Assembly (NCBI RefSeq): GCF_045865695.1
Contig: NZ_BAACAP010000195.1
Span: 1-64,000 of the forward strand
DNA length: 64,000 bases
From: Scytonema sp045865695
GTDB taxonomy: Bacteria; Cyanobacteriota; Cyanobacteriia; Cyanobacteriales; Nostocaceae
Direction of reading: 5' to 3'
A model generated the notes under the pieces. The model searched no databases. It was not told where the DNA came from and worked only from the letters and a program-made list of their open reading frames with translations. Positions 34,359-43,653 of the stretch are shown here, one piece after another. The position numbers were made by a program, and so were the translations under genes. How positions within the stretch are numbered: position 1 is the stretch's first letter; each line of letters begins with the position of its first letter.

Positions 34359-36545
34359 ATGACAGACAATATTTTAACGGAAAGCTTTATAGGTAGTGAT
34401 GTTACTCAAAAGACTTGGATATTTGGTCACACTGGAAACTCTCTTGACCCCTTCCTGACTGCTCGTAGCGGACCCGCACCCGTTGGAGGTTTGCCTGGAG
34501 GAACAACAGCAATTGACCCGGAAGGTAGTGGTGCTTTCAGACTGACAAATAATCAGGAGTCACAGAGTACTTTTGTCATTTACAACCAGCCCATCAACAG
34601 AGCTAGCGGTCTTTCCATTAACTTTGACCTCTACTCCTATGGGGGAACAGGTGCAGATGGAATTAGTTTCTTTTTGATCGATGGAAGTGCAAACCCAACG
34701 ACGGCGGGCGCATCTGGAGGTTCGCTGGGTTATTCTTCTAGTAATAACTCGACTGGAGATGGCTTAGTTGGAGGTTATATTGGTATTGCCTTTGATGAGT
34801 TTGGGAACTTCTCTGTTCCAGGATATGGTTCGGGAGGTTCGGGTTTCTCTCCAGATTCTGTTGCTATTAGAGGTAGTCAAGCAACAAATTACAAATATTT
34901 GACAGGAGCTACAGTACCAGAAGGAACTAGTATTGATAACACTAGTAATGGCGCAACTCGCAGTAATTCCAAACGCAACGTTCAGATTGACCTGACTCCA
35001 GAAGGGTTAGTGTCGGTTCAGGTAGATCTGAACAATAATAATGTTTTTGATGCAAATGAAAAACTGATTACTAATTTTGATGTCACTGCTTCATCAGCAA
35101 ACAATGCTCCTTTACCGCAAACCTTTAAATTTGGGTTTTCATCTGGAACGGGAGGCTTAACCAATATTCACGAAATTAACAACTTTAAAACCAATACACT
35201 CACGGGTTCATACATTCCTTTGGTAAATATTGCAAATACCAATGTGAATACTGTGCCTGAAAATGGGAACTTAACTATAACCGCTCAACTCGATCGCCCA
35301 ACTTCAAGTGCAGTGACTGTACCTCTGACTTTAGCAGGTACAGCAACTAACGGTGTTGATTACAATATTCCTACTTCTATTACTTTTGCACCCAATCAGC
35401 AAACGGCTAGCGTTACCCTGACACCTGTAGATAATACGGGACTTGCACCTAATAAAACGGTTGCGATCGCATTAGGGACACCAACTAACGCTCAACTCAG
35501 CCCTCAGAACAATAACTTTACCGTCACAATTCTTGATAATGACGACCCCACATTACAAGAGTCTTTCAATTTTGAAAACCAGCTCCGCGTTTTGGTCAAT
35601 CGTGGCAATAACCTAGTTAACTTGTTATATGATAACCAGTACTATTTAAATAATAATCCTGATGTAGCGACAGCCGTTGCTAACGGTCAATTCAGTAGTG
35701 GTTTGCAACACTTCCAGCAGTTTGGACAGTTTGAAGGTCGCGACCCCAGTATCATATTTAGTAACAACTTGTACTTACGTGAGAATCCAGATGTTGCAGC
35801 AGCTGTAGCTAATCGGCAATTTCGCAGTGGTTTTGAGCATTTCGTCAATTTTGGGTTTAAGTTCTACGAGCATCGAGATTTGAGAATGCTATCCTTTGAC
35901 GAAGGTTACTACTTAGCTCAAAATCAAGATGTGTTTGCAGCAGTCAAAGCAGGACAATTCGATAGTGGGTTTGAACACTACTTGTTGTTTGGACAAAAAG
36001 AAAGACGAAATCCCAGTCGTGAGTTTAATGAAGCTTACTACTTAGCTAATAACCCAGATGTGAATAGTGCTGTCACTCAAAGTACATTTCAAAGTGGGTT
36101 CGATCATTACATTCGCTTTGGAATATATGAAGGGCGAAATCCGATCGGGACTTTTAACAACAGCCAATATCTGTCCTCAAACTCAGATGTAGCGACATTA
36201 GTCACACAAGGTAACTTCTTAAGAAGTGGAACAGAGCATGCCGTGCGAAATGGAAAATATGAAGGACGAGCGTTCCTACCACAAGTCTTTGACGAACAGT
36301 ATTATTTGACGCAATACCCAGATGTGGCTAATGCTGTTGCTCAAGACACATTGACAGGCGGATTGGATCACTACACTCTATTTGGATTCAAAGAGGGTCG
36401 TCGCCCAAGTACTTCTTACGATGAAAACTTCTATTTGACTAGGTACTCTGATGTAGGTAGCGCAATTGTTCGAGGGGAATTCAATAATGGGTTTGAACAT
36501 TTCATTCTGTTTGGCAGAGCTGAAAATCGATTAGGAGTTGGTTAA
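34359..36545 (+). CDS. L-type lectin / Calx-beta / seven-repeat surface protein
   Basis: 728 residues. N-terminal ~285 residues form an L-type lectin-like sandwich (SGLSINFDLYSYGGTGADGI, GGYIGIAFDEFGNF, FKFGFSSGTGG). A single Calx-beta domain follows (VPENGNLTITAQLDRPTSSA to FTVTILDNDDP). The last ~310 residues hold seven repeats of about 42 residues built on YYLxxNPDVAxAVxxGxFxSGxxHYxxFGxxEGRxP. No signal peptide, so type I secretion is likely. Such repeats occur in secreted adhesins and RTX-like proteins. Start at 34359 has GGAG 8 bases upstream. A terminator follows. Confidence 0.85.
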   Translation: MTDNILTESFIGSDVTQKTWIFGHTGNSLDPFLTARSGPAPVGGLPGGTTAIDPEGSGAFRLTNNQESQSTFVIYNQPINRASGLSINFDLYSYGGTGADGISFFLIDGSANPTTAGASGGSLGYSSSNNSTGDGLVGGYIGIAFDEFGNFSVPGYGSGGSGFSPDSVAIRGSQATNYKYLTGATVPEGTSIDNTSNGATRSNSKRNVQIDLTPEGLVSVQVDLNNNNVFDANEKLITNFDVTASSANNAPLPQTFKFGFSSGTGGLTNIHEINNFKTNTLTGSYIPLVNIANTNVNTVPENGNLTITAQLDRPTSSAVTVPLTLAGTATNGVDYNIPTSITFAPNQQTASVTLTPVDNTGLAPNKTVAIALGTPTNAQLSPQNNNFTVTILDNDDPTLQESFNFENQLRVLVNRGNNLVNLLYDNQYYLNNNPDVATAVANGQFSSGLQHFQQFGQFEGRDPSIIFSNNLYLRENPDVAAAVANRQFRSGFEHFVNFGFKFYEHRDLRMLSFDEGYYLAQNQDVFAAVKAGQFDSGFEHYLLFGQKERRNPSREFNEAYYLANNPDVNSAVTQSTFQSGFDHYIRFGIYEGRNPIGTFNNSQYLSSNSDVATLVTQGNFLRSGTEHAVRNGKYEGRAFLPQVFDEQYYLTQYPDVANAVAQDTLTGGLDHYTLFGFKEGRRPSTSYDENFYLTRYSDVGSAIVRGEFNNGFEHFILFGRAENRLGVG

Positions 36546-36560
36546 TCGGTGCGGATTATG

Positions 36561-36589
36561 AGCAGCTGCTAGTCTCAGCTGCTTTTTTT
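36561..36589 (+). terminator. Intrinsic terminator of the lectin-like gene
   Basis: AGCAGCTG (36561-36568) pairs with CAGCTGCT (36576-36583) around a 7-base loop and is followed by six T. Classic rho-independent form. Confidence 0.85.
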
Positions 36590-36684
36590 AAGGGCTAAGA
36601 TGCTCAAAAAGTCCCCCTTTTTAAAGGGGATTTAGGGGGATCTGGAAAATTAGGAGGCTAGACGAGTAGTTTGAAAACACGCCC

Positions 36685-36717
36685 TAGGGTGGGGTAAAAA
36701 ATATTTGCTACATCAAT
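36685..36717. repeat. Right copy of 33-bp direct repeat
   Basis: Matches 31976-32008 with one mismatch. Its last bases (TCA at 36713-36715) supply the stop codon of the glycosyltransferase on the minus strand, so the repeat cuts into or defines that gene's end. Confidence 0.75.
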
Positions 36718-37630
36718 GAAAAGTTTTACCAAGCTTACCTTTGAAACCATGAAAAGTTCCTAATAAGCAAGCCCAGATTTTTACTGACCTCTGTTCAGAA
36801 TCATATATCAAGATAAACGCTAGAGTACGGATTAGAAATTTTAAGCGTCGCAGACAGCTTGTTAATTTGTACCATCCTTGCGCGTAGTGTCTGGAGAGAT
36901 ATGTATGATTTCGGCAAATATAGTAGTGGCGAAGAGCAGAGTATTGTTGTACAAAAATCTCTTTATTAAGAAATTTAACTCTTAAGGGCTGACCGAAGTT
37001 GTGGTACATAATTGCGCTAGGGACAATTAAATTCTTAAAACCTTTTTGTCTAAAACGCAATCCATAATCAAGGTCAATACCATCAATGAATAAGTCACCT
37101 CTAGGAGGCGAAATGGTTTTTGTAACATTTAAAGAAATTAGAGAACCAGAGGTGATAGGTGCATCACACTCATAAAAGCGAACTTTGCTATTATGCTTAC
37201 AAGCAGCAAAGCGATCGCAATTATATACAACACCCTCTACAACTTCATTGGTTCTTTTGTCTACAGGAGTAGGAGCGATAATTCCAATTTTATAAATATC
37301 GCTAACTAGTTCCTCATATGTTTTCAAGAGAATATCAAGACAGTTAGGAGTGGGTATGCTATCTTGATCGAATGTCCACAAAAAGTCGTACCCTTGACTA
37401 TTAGCCCACTCCATTGCTATCCTCAAACCCTCGCCAATACCAATATTATCTGAGTGATAACTTACTACTATTGAACTGTCAGTATTTTTTAGTAGTGAAA
37501 CAGGCGAATTGTCTAAAACAAAGATAGCACTAACCTTGTAAGTTTGTTGACGAATTGCCTGAATACACTGATTAACAGCTGAATAATCTTGGTAGGCAGT
37601 AATGTAAGCTGCTACTCTGTTCTTATTCAA
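36713..37630 (-). CDS. Glycosyltransferase family 2 (rhamnosyltransferase-like)
   Basis: 305 residues, GT-A fold: VAAYITAYQDYSAVNQCIQA start, VLDNSP, then LWTFDQDSIP carrying the metal-binding D-x-D-like motif, and SGSLISLNVTKTISPPRGDL with FIDGIDLDYGLRFRQKG. That last block is typical of WbbL/RfbF-like rhamnosyltransferases. Last gene of the polysaccharide cluster, following the epimerase by 6 bases. Its stop codon lies within the right 33-bp repeat, so the C-terminus may have been altered by that insertion. Confidence 0.85.
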   Translation of the reverse strand: MNKNRVAAYITAYQDYSAVNQCIQAIRQQTYKVSAIFVLDNSPVSLLKNTDSSIVVSYHSDNIGIGEGLRIAMEWANSQGYDFLWTFDQDSIPTPNCLDILLKTYEELVSDIYKIGIIAPTPVDKRTNEVVEGVVYNCDRFAACKHNSKVRFYECDAPITSGSLISLNVTKTISPPRGDLFIDGIDLDYGLRFRQKGFKNLIVPSAIMYHNFGQPLRVKFLNKEIFVQQYSALRHYYICRNHTYLSRHYAQGWYKLTSCLRRLKFLIRTLAFILIYDSEQRSVKIWACLLGTFHGFKGKLGKTFH

Positions 37631-37636
37631 AATGAC

Positions 37637-38629
37637 CTATTTTTTAGCCCAGCTAGGTGGTAATTTTTTAGAAACTTCAATATCCTTAAATTCTACTGGA
37701 ACTGCTGGACCATTAGACTTTACCCATTCTGCCATTCGCTGAATACCTGTTTTCAGATCGATAGGTGCGGGAGGATTAAAGACATTACGAACTTTAGTGT
37801 GATCGGAATAAGCATGTACGACTTCATTGCGTGCATCTAAATGCTTAATCTGAAGGGGTTTGTCAAACGCCTCGGCAATTTCTTCTGCTAACTGAAGTAT
37901 TGTATAGGGCGTGTCAGCACCAACGTTAAACACCTGATTAATTGCTTCAGGTACAAGGGGACTACGAGTAATCAAAGGTGCTACATCGTCCACATGAGAG
38001 AAAGCGCGTGTTTGCATACCGTCACCAAAGACAGACATCGGTTGGTCTTGCAAAACCTGATTCATAAAGATTCCAATAACATTACGATATTTATCAGCAA
38101 TGTTTTGCCGTTCACCATAAACATTGTGAGGACGGAAGATTATATAATTTAGACCAAACATTTCATGAGCTGCTTTCAAATCTAGTTCTACAGCATACTT
38201 AGAAATGCCGTAAGGATCTTCGGGTTGTGGAACCAATTCCTCAGTCATAGGAAGTTGGTTAGCACCGTAAACAGCTATTGAAGATGTAAACACAAAACAC
38301 TTAACATCATTTTTGACTGACTCATTAATTAAATTGACAGAAGCTATTAAATTGGTTTCATAGTTATAACGCCGGATGAAATGAGAAAGCCCTTCAGCTG
38401 CATAGGCTGCTATATGATAAACGTAATCAAAGGGACCGTACTCCCAAAGTGAGGTTACAAAACTTGGATCTTTTAAGTCACCTTCAATCCATTTACTGCT
38501 ATTAGAAACATTCTCTATAAATCCACCTGATAAGTCATCTGTTGCTACAACTTCCATGCCCAGAGAAAGGCAGCGATCGACAACGTGTGAACCAATGAAT
38601 CCTGCTGCGCCTGTTACTAATGCTCTCAT
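37637..38629 (-). CDS. NAD-dependent epimerase/dehydratase (extended SDR)
   Basis: 330 residues. Starts MRALVTGAAGFIGSHVVDRC with the NAD loop G-x-x-G-x-x-G; the active-site YGISKYAVE gives Tyr and Lys (Y-x-x-x-K). The HNVYGERQNIADKYRNVIGI block is typical of UDP-glucose 4-epimerase-like nucleotide-sugar enzymes. It likely supplies a sugar nucleotide to the neighbouring transferases; exact specificity cannot be told. Only 6 bases separate it from the GT2 gene, so the two are co-transcribed. Confidence 0.9.
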   Translation of the reverse strand: MRALVTGAAGFIGSHVVDRCLSLGMEVVATDDLSGGFIENVSNSSKWIEGDLKDPSFVTSLWEYGPFDYVYHIAAYAAEGLSHFIRRYNYETNLIASVNLINESVKNDVKCFVFTSSIAVYGANQLPMTEELVPQPEDPYGISKYAVELDLKAAHEMFGLNYIIFRPHNVYGERQNIADKYRNVIGIFMNQVLQDQPMSVFGDGMQTRAFSHVDDVAPLITRSPLVPEAINQVFNVGADTPYTILQLAEEIAEAFDKPLQIKHLDARNEVVHAYSDHTKVRNVFNPPAPIDLKTGIQRMAEWVKSNGPAVPVEFKDIEVSKKLPPSWAKK

Positions 38630-38711
38630 TTTTCTTGCCCTCTTATCTCCACTCTAATGCTCTAATATACATTCTTTACATTTTCTATTTACAAGACTGT
38701 TCCTCCGTCAT

Positions 38712-39587
38712 CTAATTAACAACATTCGTTTTCCTCAAAATTACAATAAACTCAAAACCATTTTTCTGAAATAGTTCAAGCTCAAAAGAAAAACCAAGAT
38801 TTTCTTTACAATATAAAATAACTTGCAAAAAATCCTTATCAGTCCAAACATGATAATGGATACTATATTTAACATTAATTAAATGTTGAACATGAGTTGC
38901 AACTTCCTCTTCAGAAACTTTGTTTACCAACCGAGCAAATTCCTCAAAATGAGAGTACATTGACCACGCTGGTCCTTCTCTATAATCCCGAAGCACGTGT
39001 TCTAGAGGAGTTATAGGACGGTCTCGATCGAAGATACATCTTTTGTCAGGTACAGCTATATACAGGATACCATCCTGTTTAAGAACTCTCAGGTGATGCT
39101 CAATTGTGCCAATTGGATTTTCACAGTGTTCAATCATGTGATTAGCAATCACAAAATCGACTGAACTGTCAGGTATAGATAACAAAGATTCACCATCATC
39201 AAGGATGTCTGGTTCTACAAATTCATAATCTGAGAGTTCTGGATATAATTTTTTCAACTCATCTACAGGCATTCGATCTATATAGCGAACTGTAGCGTGA
39301 GAAGGAATCTCAAGTGGCTGATGAAGTGGACCAATTTCAATCCCATTTCCCTTAAGATATTGCTCAGCTATCCTTTTACGTAACACACAAAAATGAGAAG
39401 GTTCTTTTAACTGTGCCAACTCTGTCTGAGTGTTTTGCAACTGAGACTTGGATTTTGCCAACTCTGCCTGAGTGTCTTGCAACTGAGACTTTAAGTGTAC
39501 CAAATCTGCTTGAGATGCGAGACCTAATCGATCTCTCACAACTATTGGTATGCGTTTTATTTTTTTTAATTCCTTCTTTAACATCAT
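38712..39587 (-). CDS. SAM-dependent methyltransferase with N-terminal coiled-coil repeats
   Basis: 291 residues. A basic N-terminal helix and two 14-residue coiled-coil units (LKSQLQDTQAELAKSKSQLQ type) precede a class I methyltransferase domain (GIEIGPLHQPLEIP, then VDFVIANHMIEHCENP, LRVLKQDGILYIAVPDKR). The coiled-coil unit is the same as the one expanded in the methyltransferase at 43654-44955. Probably methylates a sugar residue of the exported polysaccharide. 35 bases after the GT4 gene on the same strand. Confidence 0.82.
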   Translation of the reverse strand: MMLKKELKKIKRIPIVVRDRLGLASQADLVHLKSQLQDTQAELAKSKSQLQNTQTELAQLKEPSHFCVLRKRIAEQYLKGNGIEIGPLHQPLEIPSHATVRYIDRMPVDELKKLYPELSDYEFVEPDILDDGESLLSIPDSSVDFVIANHMIEHCENPIGTIEHHLRVLKQDGILYIAVPDKRCIFDRDRPITPLEHVLRDYREGPAWSMYSHFEEFARLVNKVSEEEVATHVQHLINVKYSIHYHVWTDKDFLQVILYCKENLGFSFELELFQKNGFEFIVILRKTNVVN

Positions 39588-39622
39588 AATTTTCTCCCAT
39601 TATTAGACGATTTCCACGTGTG

Positions 39623-40891
39623 TTATTTTTTTCTGGATTCAACTATACGAGAAATCAGACGTTTTGCGCGGTTACGCATGGTACGAGGTAGCATTTTTTT
39701 GACTTGATTGATAACCCGAACGGTGAATTCCGTAGATTCTGGTTGTTGTAAAATAGGGCGATCGCTCCAACGAGCCGCTCGAAATGGTTGTTGACAGTAT
39801 ACATCTAACGGAGCGATTGTTACATTCCATGTGAGTCGCTCTCGAACCAACTGTTGAGCGTTCCTGCCTTTACAGCGCACCTGTTCTGGATTATTCATAA
39901 TTTCTCGTACAACTTGGCGAATTTGTGCTTCATTAGTTGGATCTACAATCCAACCAGCGTCATATTCTGCAATATACTCCGCCAACTCTGCATAATTGTT
40001 GTAAACGACGGGTAATCCACACCATAAGTACTCAACTGTACGCGAAGTAAAAGCCATCTCGCGTTCTGGATTCCGGGACATGACATCCCATGCAACACTA
40101 GCTTTTGTATATTCATTGATAAGTTGGTCTCTTGGCGTTGGAGGGTAAAAGCGTACATGGCTTGAACCCCTAAGTTGTTGGCTAAGCTTTTCAAAACGGT
40201 CAGAAGGTAGATCCATCCAAGGATGCTTGCCTCCAAAAAACCGTAGTTCTCCACTATTAGCAGCTTCTAATTCATCAGTCAACACTGAAAGCCCTAGTGT
40301 CGGATCTTGCCAAGGCAGAAAAACTCCACCGTAGACAAAGACTGGGTTTTCAGGCAAGCAAGAGCGCTCGGGCAGGTCTGGAGACAGGGAGAATGGAATG
40401 ACAGAAATGGGGAACTCATGCAGGTCTAGCCCTGCTACCAACAACCAAGCAAGGTAGTAGTACATTTGTTTAGTTCCAGCACATGTGAAGTAATCAGCAC
40501 GCGATAGACACGCTAACTTTATACCAACTATTTGCTCAACGTATTCTGGTTGGCGGAAATGAGTTTCTAACAATAGTGGACCGTGAAAATCAACCACTAC
40601 GTGACCCCTTGGTGGTGCCTTTAAGGCATTTAACATTGGCCAATGTTGAAATAGCAAGATGTCTGGATCCATCTTGCTAACCAATTCATCTAATGTCTCT
40701 GGCTCAAATAGATGAACTTCTGTTCCTTTGTATTGACATGCCTCGGCAACCTCCCGCGACATGGCAAACTCTACGTTATGTCCACAACTGCGTAAACCTT
40801 GTCCCAAACCCCATGCCCGTAAAGCAGCACCTGTAGTTGGCTGCCCTTCAAGGGGTAAGATGTCAGGGGTAATTACCAACACACGTGCCAT
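39623..40891 (-). CDS. Glycosyltransferase family 4-like protein
   Basis: 422 residues, GT-B fold: RVLVITPDILPLEGQPTTGA start, LRAWGLGQGL, and the C-terminal donor-site region FTSRTVEYLWCGLPVVYNNY with AEYIAEYDAGWIVDP. The N- and C-terminal blocks are closely similar to the second half of the neighbouring 867-residue protein, so the two arose by duplication. A basic C-terminal end (NRAKRLISRIVESRKK) resembles a shorter tail. Sixty bases separate it from the preceding gene. Confidence 0.87.
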   Translation of the reverse strand: MARVLVITPDILPLEGQPTTGAALRAWGLGQGLRSCGHNVEFAMSREVAEACQYKGTEVHLFEPETLDELVSKMDPDILLFQHWPMLNALKAPPRGHVVVDFHGPLLLETHFRQPEYVEQIVGIKLACLSRADYFTCAGTKQMYYYLAWLLVAGLDLHEFPISVIPFSLSPDLPERSCLPENPVFVYGGVFLPWQDPTLGLSVLTDELEAANSGELRFFGGKHPWMDLPSDRFEKLSQQLRGSSHVRFYPPTPRDQLINEYTKASVAWDVMSRNPEREMAFTSRTVEYLWCGLPVVYNNYAELAEYIAEYDAGWIVDPTNEAQIRQVVREIMNNPEQVRCKGRNAQQLVRERLTWNVTIAPLDVYCQQPFRAARWSDRPILQQPESTEFTVRVINQVKKMLPRTMRNRAKRLISRIVESRKK

Positions 40892-40951
40892 TAGAAGTTA
40901 CACCTATTGCTAATACACATCCTAATAGTATGATAATGTTCGCGATCGCAC

Positions 40952-43555
40952 TTACTCATTGCTTCCCAACCCAACTGTCCGCTTCAGTTGAAACCATGCT
41001 TTTCGTAATTTCCAAAACTTACTGCTCTCCATTGCTGTAATAAGTTTGTATAGTGTCTCTGGTTCTATTTGATTGGATAGAACCAGAGGCTGTAATTGCT
41101 CTACCAATTCAACCTTATTTCTTCCCATACCGATTGCCCGCTTCAGCTTACACCATGCTTGCCTTAACTGCCAAAACTTACTGCTATTCATCCCTCTAAG
41201 CTGTGCCAGTAATTTCTCTATTTCTACTGACGCAGTTGGTTTTTTTTCTTCTATTTGTACTGGTTGTACTGGCACAATTGGAGGATTTGATACTGGGTGA
41301 TATCGTCGTATACTTGGGTGGCGGATGAATTCATCTATTGAATCAATAGTCTTTTCCCAGTTCAATTTCTCCCGAGCTAAGCGTTGTGCATTCTTGCTTT
41401 TCTCTTCTACTATTTCGGGATGGTCGAAGATTTCATTAATGACAGCAGCGATCGCCTCCTTGTCTTCTGGATCTACGAGCCATCCAGCATTGTATTCGCG
41501 GATATAGTCAGACATCTCAGCGTAGTTGTTATAGATAACTGGCAGTCCACACCATAAATATTCCACCGTGCGAGTTGTGAAGGCTAGCTCTCGTTCTGCG
41601 TTGCGCTTCATTAAATCTATCGCCACATGAGCGGAGGTATATTTGGAAATCAATTCACTATGTGGTACCGTACCCGGTGCAATTACATGACGACTCTTCT
41701 GCAATTGTGCTAGCAGAGTATCAAAAATTCCAGTATCTATCGATATCCAAGGATGTTTGCCACCAAATAGGTATAATTTTCCTGCATTCCTCTGCTCCAT
41801 GATATCGATCGACATCAATAAACTCAGGGAGGGGTCTTGCCAAGGTAGAAAAACTCCACCATATACAAAAGTTAATTCGTTTTGGGAGTTCCGCTCTGGT
41901 AGATTGGGCGAGAGCGAAATAGGTATTGCTGCTGAACGTTCTTGCCGTTCTTTCTTTGTCCAACCAGCTTGCTCCAACCAAGATTGGAAATAAACTAATT
42001 GTTTGTCTCCAGCACAAGTAAAGAAATCAGCTTTTTGCAAGGCACGTATCTTTTCCTGGGCATTACTTTTTTGCTCTCCAAGTCCTTGAAAATGCCGCTC
42101 CAGAATGTGAGGACCGTGTTGATCTAGAATTACAGGTATATCAGTGAAGTTCTGAGGCAAGAAGGACATATTTGCCCAACCACATACCAGTATAATATCT
42201 GGTTGAACCCTACGAATGGTATCGATTATTCTTTCATGTTCCCAAGCTTGGTCGAGGACTTCCTGAGAAGCAACATTCTCAAATGCCTTAAGTGCAGCAC
42301 GTGGCATGGAAAATATCACCTCATGACCTTTACTCTTAAGTCCTTGTCCTAAACCCCATGCACGAAGCCCCGAGCCGACTGTAGGTAAACCTGGATATGG
42401 CAGAAGATCTGGACTGATAATTAAAACCCGCCGAGGGACATTAGCAAAAATTTTTTGAATATCAAATGCGGTTGTAGCTGCATAAGAAGTTTGCGGATTA
42501 ACTCCAGGAATGTTATCTAATAAGAACGGTTGAAACAGATGAGCGATTTCTTCATCTGAACGCTGACGTCGCTGCTGGACAAAACGTCGTTTTTCCATAA
42601 TTTGTGGTAGGTGCTCCAAGACATCTTGCATAGCCACTAACGCACTTACATTGAACTTATCAAATAAGATGGGCGAATCGTCCAACCTTTTACTACTTTT
42701 AATATAGAAAGCATCTTTATCTAACTGTCCAGAAGCGATAGCTTGTTCAACCACACCGCTAGCTGAAAAGAGTAAAATGGCAGGCAAAATTCGACCTAAA
42801 TTTTCATCGCTATAGTTTTTTATTATCGTGTAAAGAGAGTTCCGTTTGTAAAGCACCATCTGCCTGCTATTTGCAAAACTATTCATCGTTCCGTGGTGAC
42901 GATGATAAGTAATGGCATCTGGAGCAAAAACGACTTTGTATCCTAATACCCACAATCGCCAACCTAAATCGACATCTTCATAATAGATAAAGTAGTCATC
43001 ATCAAAACCACCTACATCCAGAAATACCTGGCTGTTCACTATCATCGCACCACCACAAGCAAATAGTATTGGCTTTATATCATTAAATTTCTCTAGGTCG
43101 TAAGGTTGATTGAAACCTACCTGTGCAGCATATCCAGCATAGTTACAAAGCGATCCTGCAAAATCAAACCGAGTTCCATCCCAATTGAGAATTTTTGCTC
43201 CCGCACTGACCACTCCAGGTTCGCTCTGGACAGCTTCTACCAATCCCCGAACTAATTGGGGATCTACATACATATCATTGTTCAAAAATATAATATACTC
43301 ACCTGTTGCCTCACGCGCACCGCAATTGTTTCCTGAAGCAAAGCCCAAATTTTCTTCGTTGCGAACAATGCGTACTTGAGGAAAACTAGCTTGAACGTAC
43401 CCTACAGAACCATCTACAGAGGCATTATCTACTAACATCAATTCAAGGCGATCTTTTGGATAATCAAGCTTGACCAATGAGGAAAAGCAATCTTGTAAAT
43501 GCCTTAAACCATTATAGTTAAGTACAATGACAGTAACGGTAGGTAGGTTAGACAT
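40952..43555 (-). CDS. Fused GT2-GT4 glycosyltransferase with double C-terminal tail motif
   Basis: 867 residues. Residues 1-~300: GT2 domain (VTVIVLNYNGLRHLQDCFSS, LVDNASVDGS, EYIIFLNNDMYVDP, CGGAMIVNS, YYEDVDLGWRLWVLGYKVVF). Residues ~370-760: GT4-like domain (RRVLIISPDLLPYPG, LRAWGLGQGLKSKG, FTTRTVEYLWCGLPVIYNNY). The last ~110 residues hold two copies of a short motif: MNSSKFWQLRQAWCKLKRAI and MESSKFWKLRKAWFQLKRTV. Likely adds two successive sugars to the polysaccharide. Start ATG 43555. Confidence 0.88.
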   Translation of the reverse strand: MSNLPTVTVIVLNYNGLRHLQDCFSSLVKLDYPKDRLELMLVDNASVDGSVGYVQASFPQVRIVRNEENLGFASGNNCGAREATGEYIIFLNNDMYVDPQLVRGLVEAVQSEPGVVSAGAKILNWDGTRFDFAGSLCNYAGYAAQVGFNQPYDLEKFNDIKPILFACGGAMIVNSQVFLDVGGFDDDYFIYYEDVDLGWRLWVLGYKVVFAPDAITYHRHHGTMNSFANSRQMVLYKRNSLYTIIKNYSDENLGRILPAILLFSASGVVEQAIASGQLDKDAFYIKSSKRLDDSPILFDKFNVSALVAMQDVLEHLPQIMEKRRFVQQRRQRSDEEIAHLFQPFLLDNIPGVNPQTSYAATTAFDIQKIFANVPRRVLIISPDLLPYPGLPTVGSGLRAWGLGQGLKSKGHEVIFSMPRAALKAFENVASQEVLDQAWEHERIIDTIRRVQPDIILVCGWANMSFLPQNFTDIPVILDQHGPHILERHFQGLGEQKSNAQEKIRALQKADFFTCAGDKQLVYFQSWLEQAGWTKKERQERSAAIPISLSPNLPERNSQNELTFVYGGVFLPWQDPSLSLLMSIDIMEQRNAGKLYLFGGKHPWISIDTGIFDTLLAQLQKSRHVIAPGTVPHSELISKYTSAHVAIDLMKRNAERELAFTTRTVEYLWCGLPVIYNNYAEMSDYIREYNAGWLVDPEDKEAIAAVINEIFDHPEIVEEKSKNAQRLAREKLNWEKTIDSIDEFIRHPSIRRYHPVSNPPIVPVQPVQIEEKKPTASVEIEKLLAQLRGMNSSKFWQLRQAWCKLKRAIGMGRNKVELVEQLQPLVLSNQIEPETLYKLITAMESSKFWKLRKAWFQLKRTVGLGSNE

Positions 43556-43653
43556 ATGAAACCTCTTTTAAATTCATGACGAGTTGAAAGTTGTATCAAT
43601 CTAAATTTATAGCAGTTATATTTACAACAATTTGTTTAAGATTATTTAACAAA

